Positions 36,331 through 49,085 of a DNA stretch of 64,000 bases are shown here, in pieces; the stretch's first letter is position 1; each line of letters opens with the position of its first letter. The stretch spans positions 64,039,071 to 64,103,070 of the forward strand of contig CM075854.1 in NCBI GenBank assembly GCA_037975125.1. Reading direction: 5' to 3'. This DNA is from Latrodectus hesperus (Eukaryota; Arthropoda; Arachnida; Araneae; Theridiidae). The position numbers and the translations under genes are program-made. The notes under the pieces are model-generated. The model saw only the letters and a list, made by a program, of their open reading frames with translations. It was not told the origin of the DNA and did no database searches.

Positions 36331-39300
36331 AATTTAGATAAATATCGTTATTTATATCACATCTTTTTATTTCTGAAACACAAGACGATTTAAATAATTC
36401 TTAAACTGGAATTTGATTTTGTATATCATCAACATTTTCAACCTAATTGTATCCTTCTTTTGTTGATTTTTTAAATCAAATCTTATATTTATTTTAAAAT
36501 AAAATTAAAGACTTCGTCTGCTATGCTTTACGAAACATAAACTAAAAGCATCATGTTTGCTTTTTGAATTTGATTCATTAACTAAATTAATTTAAATGAA
36601 TCTTAGCTGAAAGTTTAAGTAGTTTCATTGTAAATATATTTTAAAAACTGATTGCAATTTCATCAACAATTATATTTCTTGTGAATTATCAAAAACTGAA
36701 AATATCCCAAAAGTCTTTACGAGCCGTTAAGTTGACAATTTAAGGTTTTGAAATGATATAACTAAGCAATATAATTCTAAAACAATTATAAGAAAAAATT
36801 TTACAATTTACCAATAAAAGAATAAAAGATAATTTTTTAATTCATAATTCAATACTTAAAGTAATGTGACACATTCTTTGTTTTCTAAACGATAACATCA
36901 TTACTGGACTATTTATACTGTTATATGCATGTGGTTTTACCATAAAACTGATTCTCAGAATGTAGATCATCGTCGTACAAGTATAACCTAATAATCTTTC
37001 GCGGGGGGTAAATATCATATTATAACATATATTACCTCAAGTATCAAGTTTGAATCATTTAAGCGGAATTTACCATTCTTGCATAATTTAAGCAGGTACT
37101 AATATCATATTAATGTATCCTTTATTGGTAATCATGTATTTATTATACCAGTTCTGATTATCTAGTACCATGCTTAACATCGATACCAATTAGATGTTTG
37201 ATCATGCATAATGATCTTTTGGACTCTGTAACCATTTGTATGTATATTCTGCATTTTAATTTATTCTAATAATTTCTCCTTATATGAAACAAAAAAATCC
37301 CTTCTTTCATTTTGTCATATCGATATTGATTAATATAATAAATATTACTTTAGTTGATATCAACATGAAAAATACATATTCAACAAAACAGGGTATTTAC
37401 ATACACTGTAAAATAAATTTGGGGAAGTTAAATTTGCTTTATTATATCATCATAGATAAGTTTCAAAAGTACAATAGTGCTAAATGTTAAAAAATTCAGT
37501 ATTTATTTATAGTTTTATTTTATTTATAAAATTGAAAAAAAAACTTATTTTATTTATAGAATTTTAAAAAAATCTTGCAAATTTAGAGGCAAAATTAATT
37601 TTTGATACATGTAGATAAAAATTGTATATGATTCTTAATATATTTAAATATCAATATAAATATACATTAATCATTTAAAAAATTTTAAGAGTATTTTTCT
37701 GACTTTGAAGCTATAGTTAATTAAATAATTAGAGTAATACAGTTTTTTCTATAAAATTGCTCTAATTATAAGTTTTCCAATAAAAAAATATTCTTTCATA
37801 AAATCTTCAATTATTGATATTAAATATTTCTTATTTGGAAAGCATTATGTTAAAAAATTTTTAAATTAATAATCATAAAGCATACAACAAAAATTAAAAA
37901 GTCATGCAAAAATAAATAAAAACAGCTTCGTGTTAAAAACCTCAATTGTTATCATATCAATAGTTTTATGACAAAAATAAGTACTTCAACTAAAAAAAGT
38001 CTCTTAAGTTGCAATGTTTATGTATAGGAGATATATTCTAAAATAAATATTTCTAAATATACTCATTATATATAAATTCTATTATAATTTGCCTTTTAAT
38101 AAATTCCATTATCATCTTTTTTCACTAAAAATTTCTTGAAATCAGAAGAATGTTATGTTTAAATAATTTAAAACATCGCTTATTAAATTAAAATAATCTT
38201 TTCTTTAAAAATAATAAAACTAAACATAGAGAATATAAGTTTTTAAATTTAATTAACGTCTTATAACTAAAGGTAGAAACAGAATAGTTTAGTCAACTCA
38301 ACAGAAACCTTTATCATTCAGTTAAAAACAGCAAGAAAAAGAAAAATATATTGAAAAACATATTCCCTTCTCTGTTCGACATAACGTATAGATTTTTTCT
38401 ATATACAACAAAATGAATTTATTAAATAAATCTTAGTCATTATTATTCCAATCATGTATACATTACATTTCACATAAATAAAAAAATATTTTATATTTGT
38501 TTTATTACATACATACAAAATATATACATATTATATGTTATCTTTATAAATCATACAAATATTTTATGCTTAGTAATGACTCTCTCTAAAATGTTTTAAA
38601 AATAGTATTTGGTTAAAAATATTTGATAAATTAATTATCTAAGAATTTTGTGCTAAATTAATAAAGCTTCATGCAATACCATGTAACTTTATAAACATTT
38701 TCTTTAAGATAAATATATTGTATTTCTATAAAGCAAATTTAATAGAAGCAATTTGTGAAAAGTTGCATTTTATTATTTAACAAAATAGAATAGGAGACGT
38801 AGTGCTAGAGCTTGTTTTATTAAAGAAAAATAACACCATGCAAAGTTACTAAAATTCAATCATTTTTCCAGGCGAAGTATTTTCGTTGTAGTTTAATAGA
38901 ATGTTTTTATTGATTTTATTCTACGTTTATAAAAATAAGTGTATTATGTTAAGGTATACCGTATTCTTTTTATATAGCATAAGAGAGTTAAACATTTTAT
39001 TACATTAAATATTTGCTTTTCGGGTAGTTATTATTAGAAAGAGATCTTCAATGGGAACATAGAATGTACTTAATCTTATTATTTCAATAAATTTATGGGC
39101 AGAATAATGATTTTTTCAAAAAAATTGTGAATTCATTATTATTTATGTTCTGAAAGGACTTACAAAATGGATTATAAATCAAAAATGTATTAGTTACCAT
39201 TTCTACTACTTCAAATATTAATCTAAAATTTATTTACTAAGGGGGAGGCTTAAACCACAAAGCAATAGCAAAATAATCAATGGACTTATTATAAGACTAG

Positions 39301-39692
39301 AAAATTTAATAGCTTCTCTTATACTTACGAGTACATAATTTAATTTAAATAAACTGAAATTATATTGGAAAACTAATATTGGTTTATATAATAAGTTATT
39401 GAGTATAAAGTGCTCCAATAATTACTGATTACGTTAGTAATACAATAATTGGTTAGTAATACAATAAATTACATTTTTCCGCTAAAAGTAGACTTAACGG
39501 AGATGAATAGTTTTTACTGAAAGTAGAACTTAAATAAACTAAAGTAATAAATAAATCTTTTTCCAAAAATGTATTGAAAATCTAAATGTTTTTAACTAAA
39601 TTTTGATAATACTCCTCTTATTCTTTTTAACTCATTATAATCTGTGGTCAAGAATAAAGTCACCAATACAGATATGGATCTAAGAAACATTA
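36331..39692. other. AT-rich non-coding DNA
   Basis: About 3.4 kb, very AT-rich; nothing recognised. Confidence 0.55.
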
Positions 39693-39694
39693 TA

Positions 39695-40398
39695 TTAAGT
39701 TGGGGAATAAGTTCGTAGCGTTTTAACCAAAGACTTTTATTTAAACAAAAAACAATATTATACCTATAAGTTAATCAATTATATATTCGCCATTGCTGTT
39801 TACAGCCTCTTCCCACCCCTCGACCAATTTGCTGATGCCGTTCCGCCAAAAGTCGCCTAAAAGAAATTGTTGATCCAGTTTTTAAGGACTTTTTTGTTAT
39901 CGAAGGTAATACCCTTCATACGGTTTGACAAGGAGCGGAAAAGATGGTAATCGGTCGGTACAAGGTCCGGAGAATACGGCGGATGCTGAAGGACCTCCCA
40001 TTCCAGCTCTTAGAGTGCGGCTTTGACGACTTGTGCAACATGGGGCCTGGCGTTGTCGTGAAGGAGAATGGTTTGAACATGCCGATCAGGTCTTTTCAGT
40101 CGAATAACCTCATTCATGCGGTGTAGCTGGGCAATGTAGAGCTCCTTGTTGTCTTTGGCATTCTTTTCGGGCATTTCCCAGTGCACCAAGAGGTCCCTAA
40201 AAACAGGCTCAACAACTTCTTTGACACCAGACCAGGCGACTTTTGTCGGAACGGCATTAACATATTGGTGGAGAAATGAGAAGAGGTTGTAAACAGCAAC
40301 GACGAATATATAATTGATTAACTTATTGATATAATTATTGTTTTTTGTTTAAATAAAAGTTTTTGGTAAAAACGCTGCGAGCTTATTCCTCAACCTAA
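39695..40398 (-). mobile_element. Mariner element, rearranged 3'-3' fold-back derivative
   Basis: A 704 bp element flanked by TA (39693-39694 and 40399-40400). The outer ends match as inverted repeats: TTAAGTTGGGGAATAAG on the left against TTAGGTTGAGGAATAAG from the right. The arms are 164-165 bp (39695-39858 and 40234-40398), although mariner repeats are normally about 30 bp. The arms include the last 30 or so codons of the transposase, ending GEYIID-like on the left, so the right arm is an inverted second copy of the 3' end. The transposon's real 5' end and the first part of the gene are missing. It cannot encode transposase. Confidence 0.88.
39767..40260 (-). pseudogene. Mariner transposase remnant (C-terminal half)
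   Basis: The - strand reads VPTKVAWSGVKEVVEPVF, then LLHDNARPHVAQVVKAAL, a stop codon (TAA near 39 codons from the start), then LEWEVLQHPPYSPDLVPTDYHLFRSLSN, another in-frame stop and a frameshift in NNFF-GDFW, and the C-terminus NSNGEYIID. HDN carries the second catalytic Asp and PTDYHLF carries the third (mariner DD34D type). Both acidic residues remain but two stops and a frameshift kill the gene. The first catalytic Asp and the DNA-binding domain are missing beyond the fold-back junction at about 40234. Confidence 0.85.
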
Positions 40399-40400
40399 TA

Positions 40401-43056
40401 GAAAATGTTTATGTGATTGTTAAAAATACTTTACATTAGAAAGGTAAGTTGCATTCTCTTAGTATGTTAGACAATTCAATAAGTAATCATTGGACATCTC
40501 AGGTGTCAAATAAAAATTTACACGTCTTGTAAATCATAGATTCATTATATTGCTTTCGTAAACTGTAAATTCAGGAAAGACTAAAGAGTTAGGAAACATT
40601 CTCCATTGAAACTGGGGTGAAAAGAGGCCACCGCAAAAGTAGATGACATATATAAGTAGTCTAACCTGGATGGACTTTATGAAAATATTGGATCATAAAT
40701 ATTTTCTAGTGTAATTTCATTGTATTACTCATTTAACCATAAATTAATATACGGTTTTTACAGAATAAAAACGGTAAATAAATATTTAATATATATTATA
40801 TTATATATAAATATATAATATCTAAAATATTTTTAACCAGTATAAATGTCACGCAAATTTTCATAAAAAACTAATTATTTATCGTAGGCAAATAGGAAAA
40901 TGTTTCATTTTATTTATTTATTTCAGTTATTTATTTTGTATTCGAAGTAAATTCAGTTTTATAAATAGAAGTTTACAAATTTCGACTGTAATAGCAAAAC
41001 ATTCCCAACAGAATGTGTTTCAAAGTCAATTACAAATTGATGCTATATCAAATTGATGCTATTATCAAATTGATGCTATATACTACAGCATCAAATTTGA
41101 GTAGGGTTCTAAGCAAAAAATGTTACTTATTCTTTGCCAGATTATCAATGAGAAAAGTTCTACGTCCATTAAGTATACGGAAATATTGGATTTGGTTGCC
41201 GACAGTTAACTAATCGTGAATTGAATTCTATTGTGAAACATTTCGATAAAAGGACTATATGATAAGAAATATAATTTTTAATATACATTATTAATAATAT
41301 TATATATGAAAAGCATTCAAAAGACGAATAGGATCCTAAAATTCATCTTTCTTCCTTTATTACAAACTAATTTCTGCAGTCACTTACAAATTTCAGGTGA
41401 GAAATTAATGCAAATATAACAATGCATAATAATATAATTTCAAAATGGATTTTTTGAAATGTATTTAACTATCTACGAAGAAATTACATATTAAATACTA
41501 TTTAAATTGCTTGAGTTCGTAATTTTCATGGTGAACTTTTAATTGTAATGTAATTTTGTAGCTTTTATACCGTTTTCATATTACATTTGACATGTTTTCG
41601 TTTTTTTTTTTAATGTTAAGTTAATGATATGTACCAGCATTTCTAGAAATGATGATCATCTGATTCACAGGCTGAGCAGCTGTATGGTCAGCACCCTGAA
41701 ATCCTTTTTCAACTATGGTCATGATCAAATAAAGGCTCATGAGTACAAATGAACATCAAAGAGATATTACAAGAATGTAGTTGAAATCTGATCTTAAAAA
41801 GTTAAAAATTTCATTGAGAAAATAGTTTCTAAGGCAATAAAACATTACTGTAAGGCGAAAGTTTTAAAAGAATAAGATGTCCTATTAGGAAAATGCTGCA
41901 CTTACTATTGTTATCGACAAAAGTTAATAACTGATAATATAATAGTTTTAATTATAAACTGTTTTATATTTCTGGATATGTGTGAAAACAGCTTATTTCA
42001 ACTCACATTCTTATGAAATTTATGAATTATCCATTGTAAGGTTAAAAACATTTTTTATATTAACATGTTGGCATATATTGACATGTTGGAAGTAAAATAT
42101 TAAAGACGTGAAGTGTGCATTTTTTGAACATTTAATACAAAATGAGATTTCACATTTTAACAAAATAACGTTATCATACTATTTTTCATCTAAGCTCATT
42201 TTCAAAAAATTCATAAAGATATTATATAAGGACAAATAAATAAGTTCAAAAACAAATACCGTATTATGAATTGAAAAGATAATGAAGTTTATTGTATAAT
42301 TAAAAAATATATCAATGCAAAATTTATATCAATCTAATAATATTTATCAATGTTGAGATAGAATAAAGCAAAAGTTAGAAAATAATAGGAATGGACAAAA
42401 ATTTTAAATCACATATTTTTTTATTCTCCTGCCTATAAATGTATTTTAAATTTTTATTTAATTATTTGCTGCTTATAAGTAGCAATATTTATTTCCAAAG
42501 AAATACGTGTTTATTTTATATTTTCTTGAATAAGTTGCAGCTTGGTGATTTCTCAAATACGCTGCTTTACCGTTCAAAATTACGCTAACAGTTAATTTTG
42601 CTCTTACTCATTCAGATATTTGTCTCAACTAATAATTAAACATCTTGCAAAAATTAAAAGGTAGTAATTATTTAATTAAACTTATTATTAAATTAAACAT
42701 GTAGAGCTGCATTTACTTTTCTCTGATACATATCTCGATATAGTCAGTCGAAATTAAGGAAATGTATTTTAAGAAATCTTTGAAGAAAGCAAGTAAAGAA
42801 TGTTACTTTGATACATGGAAAAGATTGAATAAAATAAATATTTACTTTATATCAAAAGATTTTGTCCAACTTTTTGAATTTATGAAAGCTTCTTTAAACT
42901 ATAAATTATATAGATAATAAGTCATGTAATCTGATTATTTTCATGCACTATAACATTAAAAGTTATGAACACACACACGCATATATATGTGTGTGTGTGT
43001 GTCGTGTTCACACATACTGTGATAACTAAACGTCACACCCACGCAAACCCACTCAC

Positions 43057-43058
<2 letters not shown>
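40401..43058. other. AT-rich DNA with small local repeats
   Basis: No gene. 41032-41083 contains three tandem copies of CAAATTGATGCTAT, followed by the inverted AGCATCAAATTTG. At 42967-43008 GAACACACACACG and CGTGTTC flank ATATATATGTGTGTGT, an inverted repeat of CA/TG type. Confidence 0.5.

Positions 43059-43136
<78 letters not shown>
43059..43136. repeat. (TA)n microsatellite
   Basis: About 78 bp of TA, 54 bp left of the Tc1-like element that starts at 43190. Confidence 0.97.
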
Positions 43137-43139
<3 letters not shown>

Positions 43140-43189
43140 TTAATAAATAAAATAATTAAAAAATAAAAGTTTTAAATTTTCTGTTACTT

Positions 43190-44687
43190 TACTGGTGTGC
43201 AAAACGTAAGCAATAGGTGTTTTAAGGCACATCTCCATCAAAAATCAACTGAGAGACATGAAAAAAACCAGAAGTAAGAGATATTTTGTACTTAAATGAT
43301 TATGACAGTATAGTTACGCAAAAATGAATACATTTTATATAGTATGGAATCAAGCAAAATAGTTTTTTTTATGTCATAATAACTTACACATGTTTCCCTG
43401 ACCAAAAGAAAGTAAAACAATTACATGTTTTGCAGTATGAAGTAATCCATCTCTTATTGCCATGATATTTTCACTCTCTTCTACACTCGATCTACAATCT
43501 CTTCATACTTAGTATCAGATTGTCGAACATTTCTTGAGGTAAGAATATGCATTCCTCAATTAGCATCTGTTTCAGTTGTTGAATATTCTCTGGATGATGT
43601 AAACTTGTAGCAAGGGGATATTTCATAGCATTCCACACATAGTTAATAGAATTTAAAGCATGGCAGTACGTAGGAAAATCCTTTGACCTTGGCTTTCCAG
43701 TAGCTGATGAGTGGCAGGAGCCCGGTCTAGCCATAAAAACGAAGTCTATACTCTAATGTCACTTCGGAAAAGACGAACATTGGAAAGGATCACCCGCATT
43801 CAATTGTGATCCCCGGTTATAGAACCATTGTCGAAAACTTAAAGATCAGTTCACACATTCAGCATGTCTCTCCAAACAAAAACTGCAGAACAACCATAAC
43901 GTTCTCTTCCCATGATATCACTGGGATTAAGGCATGTTCCGACTTCTCTCAAAATCCTCTGGAGTTGAGAATAAATTGCTTGTGACACTGAAATGATTCT
44001 CATCCGCAAAGTGGGCACGACTCCGTTGATATATCCAGCTTTTATGTTTCTTGTACCACTCTAAATGGTAGTACCGATAATAGCCTTTCAAATGAATGCA
44101 TTATTTAGGACAGTGGGCAAATAGACTACTTTTGTAAAGGTATCTATATATAGTAAACCGCGATACTTGTCTCTACGTTGATATACACATTTGCTGAACA
44201 ATAACACTTGGTAGCTTGTTTCGGATTCTTTTTATCTGCAAAATAATATATCGGTCTGCCACTGCAATGGTTTACTTTCGGTGGACACCATTGAACTTTC
44301 TAATAGCTATACCTATGTTTTGGAAGGTTTTCTAAACACGGCAATTGATATTTTTGTTGAGTCCGAATTCTTCAGCTACATTAGTCACACTATTCCTCTC
44401 CTCCTGATTTCCAATTACTCTAATTCATGTTAAGTAATCTAGGTGTTTTTTCTAACGGTATTTTATTAAAGAAATCACTTGCAGAGAATGTCCTTAATTG
44501 CACCTCCGTCCTTCCTTTGTCTTGAGAATCTCACATCACCAGGAAGGTTGTGTTCCTGACATTTGCATTCGCATGAACTTTCTACTGAAATTCATGTTCA
44601 TTTTACTAATTCAAAGAAACTCAGTTCCCTAATTTCATTGCTATCTACTTAAAACTTACATTATTGATTACGTTTTGCACAACACTA
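43190..44687 (-). mobile_element. Tc1-like transposon, decayed
   Basis: About 1.5 kb, full Tc1 length. The left end ACTGGTGTGCAAAACGTAAG matches the right end read in reverse, TAGTGTTGTGCAAAACGTAA, with further matches inward (CAATA, TTTTAAG). TA survives as the target copy on the right (44688-44689) and is TT on the left. The transposase gene lies on the - strand and is broken in many places. This is a different Tc1 family from the element at 16101. Confidence 0.85.
43492..44460 (-). pseudogene. Broken Tc1-like transposase
   Basis: Read on the - strand from about 44420: EERNSVTNVAEEFGLNKN (helix-turn-helix region), VADRYIILQIKRIRN, RQVSRFTIYRYLYKSSLFA, WYKKHKSW and AHFADENHF (near 44000), where FADE aligns with the first catalytic Asp block. 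The second Asp region (about 43800-43870) is destroyed by stops. An 80-codon open stretch at the end (43734-43492) reads INYVWNAMK, LHHPENIQQLKQMLIEE and LPQEMFDNLILSMKR, the standard Tc1 C-terminus. The third catalytic Glu, expected in PIExVW, is Asn here. Several stops and shifts separate the pieces, so it is an old, inactive copy. Confidence 0.88.
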
Positions 44688-44689
44688 TA

Positions 44690-46850
44690 TTTAATAAAAG
44701 AAAATTTTAAAATTTCAAGAGACACATTTGCATGATATTTTATTGGACACAGTTGGATAGTGGTGCCATTTCAAGGAGGTTTGATCCATAAAACTAAAAA
44801 TGACAAAAAAGTAAAGATTGTCACTTTATGATGTAGTTGAATCATGTTCATTGGAAAGTGAAGTTCCGAGTTTGATTTTAGTCTCTGTTGAACAATTGAT
44901 ACTTTTGCTATTTTTCTGTATGCACATTTCTTGAGATAGTCGGAATTTTCCAGGTTATTTTCCTTGTGACATTTAAGTATTTCCTATTGCCTATAAAACG
45001 TCTTTCTCAGTAACAATATGCTACGGATTTTCAAATATTTTAGTCAGTTATTTGGCTCTTCTCTTAGAGATATCAAAGCAAAAATAAAGAATTATTCACA
45101 CTAAATTAATTTAATTCACATTTGCATTAGACGTTTATTGAATAACTTTCATATACTAGTAAATACTTTTAAGTGTATTTCACACATTATAACTTTACTG
45201 GTTTTAGTTAGATTTTACTTATTTATAGGCCCTTATGTATTTTAGGAGACATTGTATGTTCTTTTTGCAAATACTATGAAATCGATGATTTTTTTAATAA
45301 AAAAGCCATAGAATGTGTTAAGATGGAAAATTATAATCTCCTCAAAATTGGAAATAGGAATATTATGTCTGTCGTGTGGTAAGTTAAGTGCCTCATGCAA
45401 TGACTAATTTTTTCTATTTCTTCTTTGAGATTTGATTTAAAACAAATGATACTAGATAAAACAATTGAAACAATGGATACAACGCTTTGTAACAGTCATT
45501 ACGACTTCTTAGTAGTACGATGTCAAAGACTGGGTAATTTTGAGGATCATCGTTCACTTAGTGTCGTTTGAAAGCAAATCATTAAAGTAGTACCATTAAT
45601 AATGGCTCACTTTGCCAGCTCCAAACAACAGAATCGATGTCAAAAATTGGAAATATTCACCGGTGATCTGAATAGGGTTATACACCTGCAACAATATAAA
45701 AAATCGGTACATAACATTTCCAGTAGAAGAAAAAGCACTATGAAGGATCAATCATACCAGCATCAACTTTAGAGGGTTATTGGTTCTATAATTTTAATTA
45801 AAATATGCTGAAACCGACTCCATCATGTGTATTTATATACTCGTGGATCTATGATTTGTGTTTTGTTGACAGAAGATCACCATGCTACCCACAGAAAAGA
45901 TAAAGCATAGCATAAGATAAAATTATATACTTCATTCAGAAGCACTCAATAGATTTATTTGTCCATATGACGTAAAAAGTTTAGCTAAAGAAAAAATCTG
46001 CTTAAAAATTTTATATTAAAAATACTTAAAATTTAATATTTATTATTTGTTACGACCCAGCAAAATCAGCATATTTCATTTATATTTCTATAGAATTACT
46101 GGTAAAATTATTAAATAATTGAAGTTTGGTATAAAAATGATGATCGCTATATATGGTGATCATAAATTAATGTGAGGCTTTTAGATCTCACAAAGAATAT
46201 CAGGTGGTTAAAAATGTAACAAAATTTGGTTAACACACAATAAAACATGTAATTTCAATTTCTAAAAAGAATGGTTCAAAATTTCTACTTCAGGTAAATA
46301 TTATGTTGCTGTAAAGCAAGAATATAGTAATGAGAATGATGAATGAATAAGAGCAATGCTCACAATTTTGTTGATAGTATAAAGCAATGTATGTTGTTAA
46401 TTACGCAGGAAATTTTAATGTTACCAAAATCATTATGTTCTGTGAACTGAATGTATTTCACTACATTTTCCAATTCAACTTGTCAGGAATGTGGGTTTGT
46501 TTCCTATATAACTTTAAATAATACTTCAATCTTACGATTTGGGGAATATGCTAAATATAAAATGCTGCCAAATACAAATTCGCTAATTATGCAGCACTAA
46601 AAGCTCTTTCAGATCCGTAATATGTATAAAATCATGTAAAGCAAAGCTGTGACTCCTTATAACTAAGGACGATGGGCACTTTCATTTGAACAATGCCATT
46701 AATACACATAACTGATGATTTCGTATGAGTATTGGCAGACATGAATATTTTTTTCCAAAAATCACAGCATGGCTCTGTTTCACTTCAATTTTTATCATTA
46801 CTTTAATTTTATGTCTTTTATTGATAGAGTGGACATTGATTTGGCATACC
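44690..46850. other. Non-coding, nothing recognised
   Basis: 45540-45830 is a little less AT-rich but shows no frame or repeat I can name. Confidence 0.45.
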
Positions 46851-47400
46851 TTCAGTGAAAGGTATGGCCTTCACTTACACAATATAGAGATACGGGACGA
46901 GTAGTGAGGTCCTCGCATAGAGCGTCACTATTACATGAGAGAGCTTGTGATCATGTGCACTCTTGGGATACTTTGTGGAAAACTGAACCTCATTCACGAA
47001 CCTATTCACGAGCTAGAAGGAAACCTAGGAAACTCTTAGCACCCACCCGAAGCTGACTTGCAACTCTACTTTTACAGAGTGAGCCTCAGTCCACCCACAT
47101 AAGATATCCTCTAACTAATGTTGGTTGATGCATTTATTTCTACCCGAAATGTCCATGGATAATAACATCTCCAGCATGTCTATGATGAATGAGCTGTGGT
47201 GGTCTTGGCTGATACAGATGCTTCCGGTCGAGAAGTGAAACAGTACCTACTTTCACTTGACAGTGGCATCTAATCGCTGTATTTGAAAACGAAATGCAAT
47301 GTTCCATTCCACCTCGACAATAGCTCTTGTAATTTGGAATTAAACACACGTGCACTTAATGGATAAACCCGGGCACAATATAATGGTTAGTGCGTTAGCC
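46851..47400. other. GC-richer unassigned sequence, possible transposon debris
   Basis: Mixed-composition DNA next to the non-LTR remnant. A 71-codon frame on the - strand (47355-47140) resembles nothing I know. It is probably part of the transposon cluster. Confidence 0.3.
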
Positions 47401-48775
47401 ATCTAAGAAACCACTGTTATGGCCAGTTAAGCGTATTTAATTAGGTTTACTTCCAATTGGATGAAATCATAATTGAAATTCCTGAACTTGAAACTCTTGA
47501 AACCGGAACCATCATTACATAAACGTTTGTGGGGCACAATTTGCACTAATTTGCAGCAATCACTGCATTACAGGCTCTTTTAGTGACTGTGTTTAAGCTT
47601 TTGCCGTATTCATGGTGGTACTAAAGAGTCTCTATTTGACACGATGTTGATTTAGACTAAGTGGAGATCTGTAGGCCCTGCTAGCTTTTTATTTCTCTAG
47701 GCTCTTTTATTTCCTTGTTCATAATTGGAATAGCTCCATTTCTACACTGTTTGGTGTAACTACCTCTTCAAGAAACTGAGGCGTGCCTGTTCCTCAAGAT
47801 GGTGAGGGCTACCAATTGGCTTATGTCCTTTGTGGTGAATTCACTGTAACCCTCAAGTAGATGAGGTCTACCTTGTTGGATATGTATGATGAGTACTTGA
47901 GCACAGGGAAGTTGTTATGCGTTATCTGCATCTATCACTACTAGTTTGATTATCTCTAATTTCTTTACAACAGTAATGGATTTGTTTCATTCTATTTTAT
48001 TAATTCGTTCAGCCCAGGGAGATTATCATCTATAGGTTTATTCAAATGGTGTAACACTGTCAGCGAACAGTCAAATGTGCTGTATTGTGGGCTTCTTTTT
48101 TCTCCAAAGATATAATCTGCTGTGGTGGCTTTTTCCTGCCTGTGAACAAAGGTGAGAAATTGGCCGTGTCCTGTGAACAATTGGGCCAGCTGGGAATATC
48201 CAACTAGTCTCTTGTGTTTACTCTTGTGAAGAAGATAAGTGTGTACCTGCCCATTTATGTGCTATTTCATTCGGATTGGCAGTGATCCATTATTTGACTA
48301 GATATGAGCTTTCTTAACATGCGACTGTAGTTGCTTAACTGTGTATTCTGATGGCATTGTTGTAGCTTGTTTCGCTGCCTGATCTGCATCTTCGTTACCT
48401 GTTATACCTGTGTTTGCTGTAACTCAGTAGAATTTGATAATATTGTGTTTTGATAATTCATTTAATAACTGTTGTGTGTTTTGTATGTGATTGTTCCATT
48501 GTTTATGTTTTGCCAAAGTATATAGACTTGAAATGCCGTCTGTGTGTATGTGTGTAATTGCTAGGTTGTCTGTTTTATTTCAATTTAATGCATGATGTAT
48601 GACATGCATTTCTGCCTGGAAAACTGAGTTATTTGGATTTAGAGTAGATGAGTTGTTGTAATGTTAACAGTGTTATTAACAACATTAATGTTAACATTGT
48701 TATGGAAGACACAAAATGTCTCACCAACACCATTGTTTGTTTTTGATCAAAATCCTTATTTAGGCACTGCAGGTG
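47401..48775 (-). mobile_element. Non-LTR retrotransposon fragment, decayed
   Basis: The 3' part of a LINE read on the - strand: remnant of the ribonuclease H domain (about 48770-48350), the C-terminal region down to 47989, then a 3' untranslated stretch to roughly 47400. The outer limits are estimates. The reverse transcriptase and 5' parts are missing. I see no poly-A tail or target duplication. The domain order after RT (RNase H, then a TGHG-FxxxxHR segment) is that of R1/I/Jockey-type elements. Confidence 0.65.
47989..48770 (-). pseudogene. LINE ORF2 remnant: RNase H and C-terminal region
   Basis: The - strand shows GVGETFCVF (about 48730), then VFQAEMHVIHHAL (48622-48580; the catalytic Glu is in QAEM), then HTDGISSLYTLAKHK (catalytic Asp), then an in-frame stop where the family has Trp, VTANTGITGNEDADQAAKQA (48435-48362; the expected His of the VKAHxG motif is Asn, the last catalytic Asp is in EDAD), and after more stops LFTGHGQFLTFVHRQEKA (48180-48130). 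RNase H removes the RNA strand after reverse transcription. Stops and substitutions show that it is dead. Confidence 0.75.
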
Positions 48776-48779
48776 GGCA

Positions 48780-49085
48780 GATTACTTGCGAGGTAAGTTT
48801 AAGGTTGTAAAATGCCCGCAGAGTAAGAAAACTCCATGACTGGGTGACCACACTGCCTGGTTGATAGTATGGGCGTGAATCTCAACGAAGTAAGTCGGTT
48901 TGATACCGAAATACACCAGATGAACCACAGCCACCAACCAATCATGGATGCACTTCTCTCCGTTTATTGAATTGATATAAAGATGATATTACAAAGTCGG
49001 ATCGCATAGTAACGCCATCACTACAAGCCCCGGCTGGGAGAATGCGTCCTATAGGGGGACGTTTTGGGTAAGTTCACCGCATTCA
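48780..49085 (-). mobile_element. Probable LTR-retrotransposon end fragment
   Basis: On the - strand a GC-richer segment reads CCCCCTATAGGACGCATTC, CCAGCCGGGGCT, then TGTAGTGATGGCGTTACTAT, and 60-70 bp on TTCAATAAACGGAG, a polyadenylation signal. This resembles the end of an internal region followed by an LTR starting with TG. No protein domain or second LTR is present, so the class is uncertain. Confidence 0.35.

Noticed and set aside
47140..47355. 71-codon frame as a host gene
   Set aside because: No family resemblance, and it is placed in a cluster of decayed retrotransposons.
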